Below are positions 60,004 through 64,000 of a stretch of 64,000 nt of DNA, piece after piece. Below the pieces are notes generated by a model, which was not told the DNA's origin, did not search any database, and was given only the letters and a program-made list of their open reading frames with translations. Within the stretch, counting starts at the first letter, position 1. Every line of letters starts with the position of its first letter. The position numbers and the translations under genes were made by a program. This stretch comes from Cohnella luojiensis (GTDB lineage: Bacteria > Bacillota > Bacilli > Paenibacillales > Paenibacillaceae), in the NCBI RefSeq assembly GCF_004564235.1, contig NZ_SOMN01000006.1:62001-126000 (forward strand), read 5' to 3'.

Positions 60004-61134
60004 CTACAGCAGCGCTTTCAGCTTGCAAATGGCTTCTACGAAATAGTAATCTCCGTAGATCAATGCGCCGTTTTCAACTACGGCTCTTTTATAATCGCTG
60101 GGATGAAAAGCCGTCGTCCCGTTCGTGAGGATGCACTCGTCCGAATCGTCCCACACCGCGCACCGCTCCTCCAGCGCTTTCAAGATCAAGAAGGCGGATC
60201 TTAGATACAATGCTTGCTCCGCGTCCGGGGCCGCCTTGGCGATCTCGATTAAACCGCAAGCGGCAATCGCTCCCGCGCTGCTATCGAGCAGAGCGGAGTC
60301 GGCTGGTTGTCTATAATCGCACAGAGGCACGTACCCGCTAAATGGTAAACAGGATAACACGTAATGGGCGATTTTCTTCGCGGTATGCAGATATTCGGGC
60401 TTTTTCGTCCAATGATAGGTTTGCGCGAAACCGTAGATCGCCCAGCTCTGGCCTCTCGACCAGGAAGAACCGCTTTCGTAACCTTGTCCGCCAGGAGCTT
60501 CCAGCGCTTCACCGTTCGTTTCATCGAAGATCACGATATGATTGACCGAGCCGTCTCCCCTAACGAATTCCCTTATCGTCTTATCCGCGTGCATGATCCC
60601 TACATGCTTGAAACGCGCGTCCTTGCTTTGCTCGCTTGCCCAGAAGAGCAAGGGTATATTCATCATGCAGTCAATAATGGCCCAGCCCTGTTTATCCCCG
60701 TTCCAAGCGCGAATATACTCGCCCGCGATATTGCCTCGTGCGGATAAGACGCTTGCTGCGAGCATCGCCCGCTGTCTGGCCTTGGCATCCCCGGTTAATT
60801 CGTAATTCATTACGCTGGTCAACAACCACATAAATCCTGCGTCATGGTCCAATCTATCGTATCCGTACAATACTTCATCCAACTTCTTCTCGATGCTTTG
60901 AGCGTATTCTTTGTACGTCTCAACCTTCGTTTCCCGGTACATATGCCACAAGATTCCCGTCCAGAACGAATTCGTCCACCAGGAATCCGAGTCTTGCCAA
61001 TCGTCGTAAACGCCATTGCGAGTCGTATACGGCATACCGTCCTTGATCCGCTCCGATGTAATGGCGACCTTACCCGCGATCCGATCCCAAGTGTCTAGAA
61101 TGAACGCTTTGTTTTCCAGCAGCAAATCTCGCAT
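60004..61134 (-). CDS. GH88 unsaturated glucuronyl hydrolase
   Basis: A 376-residue cytoplasmic enzyme with the alpha/alpha barrel of GH88. The catalytic Asp pair is D98 in RLDHDAGFMW and D155 in AIIDCMMN, close to D88 and D149 of the Bacillus enzyme. SSWSRGQSWAIYGFAQTYHW and a final block YGDYYFVEAICKLKAL are typical. It hydrates the enol ether of unsaturated uronic acids left by polysaccharide lyases on glycosaminoglycans or related plant and bacterial polymers. GGGGAG lies 9 nt before the ATG. It is divergent from an AraC regulator. No lyase gene lies in the window. Confidence 0.92.
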   Translation of the reverse strand: MRDLLLENKAFILDTWDRIAGKVAITSERIKDGMPYTTRNGVYDDWQDSDSWWTNSFWTGILWHMYRETKVETYKEYAQSIEKKLDEVLYGYDRLDHDAGFMWLLTSVMNYELTGDAKARQRAMLAASVLSARGNIAGEYIRAWNGDKQGWAIIDCMMNIPLLFWASEQSKDARFKHVGIMHADKTIREFVRGDGSVNHIVIFDETNGEALEAPGGQGYESGSSWSRGQSWAIYGFAQTYHWTKKPEYLHTAKKIAHYVLSCLPFSGYVPLCDYRQPADSALLDSSAGAIAACGLIEIAKAAPDAEQALYLRSAFLILKALEERCAVWDDSDECILTNGTTAFHPSDYKRAVVENGALIYGDYYFVEAICKLKALL

Positions 61135-61315
61135 CCGTTACTCCCCCATAGGTTAAGTCGTTGAAAAATAAGATGACTTTCTAAGTAGAGTATAGATTCG
61201 ATCGGGATCCGTAGATAGGGTAGATCTTGCGGTTTACTTTGCATATCTTGCTATTTCGCCTTGCTTTATGTGTTATACTCTCTTTGATTTTCAACGTAAA
61301 GGAGGGTGAATCTAC

Positions 61316-62158
61316 ATGAACGAGTTAATGGCCTCCATCAACTTAAATAATGGCAATTTTACCTACTTGCACACGCTCACTAAGAGCCCGCACGATAACC
61401 AACATCACACTTACACGCAAGCTCGCTACGAGATCTATTATCTGATATCCGGCAACGTAGACTACCAAGTTGAAGACCAGACCTATACGCTCAGTCCCGG
61501 AGATCTTCTCATTATCAACAATAGGGAGATGCACCGTCCTTATTTTAATTCCGGCACGAGTTACGAACGGATCATCCTATTTTTTACACCCGAATTCTGC
61601 AGCCATTATCATGACGAGAGCTATCCCATTCTCCAATATTTCGAGCGCAAAAAACCCGGCAGCTTTAACCGTCTGCCGAGCAAGTTGGTCGAGCAAGAGC
61701 AGTTGGCCCGATACTTCATGGATATGGAAGAGTATCAAAGAAGCAATCATCCGGCAAAAAACGTCTTGATTGAACTAGCCTTTATCCAGCTGCTCATCCG
61801 CATGAATGAAGTCATCGCTTCCCACATCCATTCCTTCGAGCTCGAAGGCGATTATCACTCCAAGATCGAGCAGATCGTCGCTTATCTTCACAATAACCTA
61901 TATCGCCCGCTAACTCTTCAGCACATCGAAGACACCTTTTACATCAATCGCTATTATTTCTCGCACCTGTTCAAGAAAATGACCGGGTTGAGCTTCAAGC
62001 AATATATCATCCATAAACGCATCGCGAAGGCGATAGAACTATTGAAGCTTTCCGTTCCGCCTTCGGAGGTTTGCACGATGACCGGCTTCGAGGATTACTC
62101 GAATTTCTATAAGGCTTTCAAGAAGATTACGGGGGTATCTCCCGTGAAATATAAATAG
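61316..62158 (+). CDS. AraC family regulator, divergent from GH88 gene
   Basis: A 280-residue regulator. The cupin sensor has ARYEIYYLISGNVDYQVEDQ, a LSPGDLLIINNREMHRP turn and long central helices. The DNA-binding domain has LTLQHIEDTFYINRYYFSHL and VPPSEVCTMTGFEDYSNFYK, ending ITGVSPVKYK. AAAGGAGGGTG precedes the ATG. The 181-bp divergent region to the GH88 gene should contain its sites; I cannot point to them. It likely responds to an unsaturated uronate. Confidence 0.93.
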   Translation: MNELMASINLNNGNFTYLHTLTKSPHDNQHHTYTQARYEIYYLISGNVDYQVEDQTYTLSPGDLLIINNREMHRPYFNSGTSYERIILFFTPEFCSHYHDESYPILQYFERKKPGSFNRLPSKLVEQEQLARYFMDMEEYQRSNHPAKNVLIELAFIQLLIRMNEVIASHIHSFELEGDYHSKIEQIVAYLHNNLYRPLTLQHIEDTFYINRYYFSHLFKKMTGLSFKQYIIHKRIAKAIELLKLSVPPSEVCTMTGFEDYSNFYKAFKKITGVSPVKYK

Positions 62159-62196
62159 GATATTGGAATTACGCAAACCATTCGAATGTTTTTTCG

Positions 62197-62955
62197 CTAC
62201 ATGGTCCCTTGCCGAGCCCCTAAGTGATTGTCCAGCCAGTCTGCGAGCTCGCGAAATCCTTGCAAGGTGAAGGTGATGACCTGCTTCTCCGCTTTGTTGT
62301 CCGTTTCGATCACCAGCTTGTTCTCGCTTTCCGTGCAGACGACGGAGTATTCAACGATCCCTCCGTTCCTGTCTTCCTGCCATTGGCACATAAAACTGCT
62401 TACGAAGCTTTTCACTCTCCCATTCCCCCTATCGATATCCAGAGCGATTTGAGTCCCGGTATACGAGGTTGGCTCCTCTACCGGAGATCCTAGCAAATTC
62501 TCTTGCATTATTCCCGTCATCTCCGATTCGGGTTCCGTCATCTCCGATTCGGGTTCCGTTTCCTCCGCATCTAGTTGCATAGTTAAATAAGGCTCCGCGT
62601 ATTTACGAATGACCTCCTGCAAGCGATTTTGATTAAAAGGCTTCATGATATACCCTTTGGCTCCGGCATCCATCGCCTCTAGGATCAGCTCCTTCTCGTT
62701 GCTAGCCGTACAGATCAGAATAACGGCTTCCGGATTAATCCCCAAGATGGCTTTAGTGGCTTCCGTGCCATTCATCTCGGGCATAGTCAGATCCATCATC
62801 ACGACGTCCGGCCTCAACTCCTCGTACAAGCGTATAGCTTCTTTGCCGTTCGTTGCTTCGCCCGCTACTTCGTAACCAAACTCGCTTAGGCAATCGGTTG
62901 CCATCTTGCGCATAAAATTCGTGTCGTCTACGACTAAGAATCGATGAGCCATCAT
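62197..62955 (-). CDS. CheY-like response regulator with acidic linker and unknown C-terminal domain
   Basis: A 252-residue protein. Residues 1-125 are a receiver domain with D10-D11, phospho-acceptor D55 (VVMMDLTMPEMNG), the switch Thr in ICTASN and Lys in YIMKPFNQ, close to CheY of Firmicutes. Residues about 128-145 are an acidic linker with a perfect duplication of the heptad EPESEMT. Residues about 165-252 form a beta-rich domain (VVCTESENKLVIETDNKAEK) I do not recognise; it is not a DNA-binding fold. The start may be the ATG at 62955 or 62952. It lies 18 bp after the GspE-like ATPase gene, so it may tune pilus assembly or motility. Confidence 0.85.
   Translation of the reverse strand: MMAHRFLVVDDTNFMRKMATDCLSEFGYEVAGEATNGKEAIRLYEELRPDVVMMDLTMPEMNGTEATKAILGINPEAVILICTASNEKELILEAMDAGAKGYIMKPFNQNRLQEVIRKYAEPYLTMQLDAEETEPESEMTEPESEMTGIMQENLLGSPVEEPTSYTGTQIALDIDRGNGRVKSFVSSFMCQWQEDRNGGIVEYSVVCTESENKLVIETDNKAEKQVITFTLQGFRELADWLDNHLGARQGTM
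62518..62559. repeat. Perfect 21-bp tandem duplication inside the response regulator gene
   Basis: Two identical 21-bp units (62518-62538 and 62539-62559) encode the heptad EPESEMT twice. The reading frame is kept. This is a likely site of copy-number change by replication slippage. Confidence 0.95.
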
Positions 62956-62973
62956 TTCGTCCACCTTTGGTTA

Positions 62974-64000
62974 TTATTTCAACGCAATTAGCGCTTCTTC
63001 GACAGTCGTGAGGCCTTCCCGCGCTTTCAGCAAGCCGTTGTGCAGCAAATCTTTGTGGCCATTCTGCAAAGCGTGCTTTTGGATATCCGCAATCGGTTTT
63101 CCTTGGGAGATTCGTTCGCGAATGGAGTCGTCTATCGTCAGCACTTCCTGAATGGCGACATTTCCCCGGTATCCGGATTCCCCGCACGATCTGCAGCCTG
63201 CTCCGCGAATGACCGCCGGTTTTCCGCTCATCTGGGTGAAGATGAACGATCTGAAGTTTCCTATCGTTCCTTTTCCGGAGTTTTTGGCATCGTCTCTCGA
63301 CACGAGATCAGCCGCTTCAAACCGGCGTATCTCCTCATCGCTCGCCGTTACCGATTGCGCGCAATGCTTGCAAACCCTCCGCAATAGCCTTTGAGCCACG
63401 ATACAATTAATTGACGAGGCTAGCAAATCCTTCTCGCGTACCATCGCCATTAATCGCCCCAACGTATCGAAGACATGACGAGCCGTCATCGTACCGACAA
63501 TCTGCAATCCGAACCTGGATGCGGAGAGCGCCGTCTCGGCGGTATCCGCATCCGCGATTCCGTCTACCAGAACCAGATCGGGCTTATGTCGCAGCGCGGC
63601 GCGCAGGGCCCGATCCATCGTTAAGCCCGTCTCTTCGTTAATCTCCACTTGCGTCAGAGAGGGCATTACTCTCGCGATTGGATTTTCCAGGCTGATGATT
63701 TTTCGGATCTTTTGTTTATTATGTTCGATCAGAGAGTAAGCGGTCGACGTTTTGCCTGCACCCGGCGGACCCGATACTAGCAATAGCCCCCCGGGATGCA
63801 GAAGAGCTTTCTCTACCTCTTTCAAATCGCTTTCGCCGAAATCAAGCTCACTCAGCTTGAGGAGCGGGGAATAAGGATCCGATAACACCAAATAAAGACT
63901 CTCTCCATGATACGTCGGCAGCGTAGATACGCGAACCTCCAATGGTTTATGGTCGACGTCCGTCTCATAGCGTCCGGTTTGCGGGACGCTCCGGGTTTCT
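62974..64000 (-). CDS. GspE/PilB-type secretion ATPase, N-terminus outside window
   Basis: The frame is open to the right edge and reads SVPQTGRYETDVDHKPLEVR upstream of a TTG at 63942, matching the N2-domain end of GspE proteins, so the gene is truncated by the window and does not start there. Visible are RVSTLPTYHGE, the Walker A GPPGAGKTS, an Asp box region TQVEINEETGLTMDRALRAALRHKPD, and two Cys pairs (CKHC, CRSC) of the zinc domain. The usual VGEIRD Walker B reads VDGIAD, and the usual TLHTN histidine box reads TMTARH. It would power a type IV pilus or competence pseudopilus; no other pilus gene is in the window. Confidence 0.87.
   Translation of the reverse strand, partial: ETRSVPQTGRYETDVDHKPLEVRVSTLPTYHGESLYLVLSDPYSPLLKLSELDFGESDLKEVEKALLHPGGLLLVSGPPGAGKTSTAYSLIEHNKQKIRKIISLENPIARVMPSLTQVEINEETGLTMDRALRAALRHKPDLVLVDGIADADTAETALSASRFGLQIVGTMTARHVFDTLGRLMAMVREKDLLASSINCIVAQRLLRRVCKHCAQSVTASDEEIRRFEAADLVSRDDAKNSGKGTIGNFRSFIFTQMSGKPAVIRGAGCRSCGESGYRGNVAIQEVLTIDDSIRERISQGKPIADIQKHALQNGHKDLLHNGLLKAREGLTTVEEALIALK

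Noticed and set aside
63942-63942. TTG at 63942 as the real start of the GspE-like gene
   Set aside because: The frame continues with family-typical sequence to the window edge, so the protein is cut, not short.

Overview
The window looks like a chromosomal segment of a spore-forming Gram-positive from the Paenibacillaceae (Paenibacillus/Cohnella type). The reasons are a base composition near 50% GC, strong GGAGG-type ribosome sites with frequent TTG/GTG starts, a GerA-type spore germination operon, YesM/YesN two-component systems, sugar ABC importers encoded without their own ATPase, and many AraC, LacI and MocR regulators beside glycoside hydrolases. I see no rRNA, tRNA, CRISPR array, transposase, integrase or phage gene. 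Most of the segment is ordinary host chromosome devoted to plant-type carbohydrate use.

Layout. 1-2831: sugar isomerase/epimerase (cut by the window edge) plus two Gfo/Idh/MocA oxidoreductases, one leftward operon. 3009-7408: AEC transporter, YneQ-like small protein, SGNH esterase, DUF2339 and YwaF-like membrane proteins. 7541-8030: two adjacent 51-bp tandem repeat arrays. 8068-10954: esterase, histidine kinase and LuxR-type regulator. 11038-15096: germination operon in the order A, C, small D-like, B. 15121-17631: thymidine kinase, oxidoreductase and a divergent YedK. 17709-24733: GH35-like glycosidase with an Lpl-type ABC importer and a divergent LacI regulator with three operator-like sites. 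24796-30623: YiaAB protein and an RND pump with its OmpR-type two-component system. 30774-33412: DegV, metallophosphoesterase, TerC. 33624-37985: DUF5107/TPR protein and divergent AraC regulator. 38004-50908: an alpha-galactoside locus, with mutarotase, YesM kinase, YesN regulator, solute-binding protein, two permeases, intracellular GH36 and a secreted GH36-like/CBM32 enzyme. 51188-51552: a third 51-bp array. 51553-55480: UxaA pair, PhyH dioxygenase with HEAT repeats, divergent AraC regulator. 55530-59789: unknown protein, MFS exporter, MocR regulator and EamA transporter. 60004-62158: GH88 hydrolase and divergent AraC regulator. 62197-64000: CheY-like regulator and a GspE-type ATPase cut by the window edge.

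How the genes fit together. Two import-and-degrade modules dominate. In the first, a lipoprotein and two permeases bring in an oligosaccharide that the GH35-like enzyme splits, under LacI-type and perhaps CcpA control. In the second, a secreted GH36-like enzyme releases or trims alpha-galactosides, an ABC importer takes them up, a cytosolic GH36 hydrolyses them and a mutarotase converts the sugar, under YesM/YesN control. Both importers must borrow an ATPase encoded elsewhere (MsmX type in this group). In both, the solute-binding gene is followed by a perfect hairpin without a U-tract, which would favour surplus binding protein.

The least explained signals are the three sequence-distinct tandem arrays that all repeat every 51 bp, a 24-nt motif placed identically in front of two unrelated membrane-protein genes, a 15-16-nt motif at the same distance from two galactoside genes, and several U-tract-free hairpins. 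I did not find a clearly new defence or mobile system.
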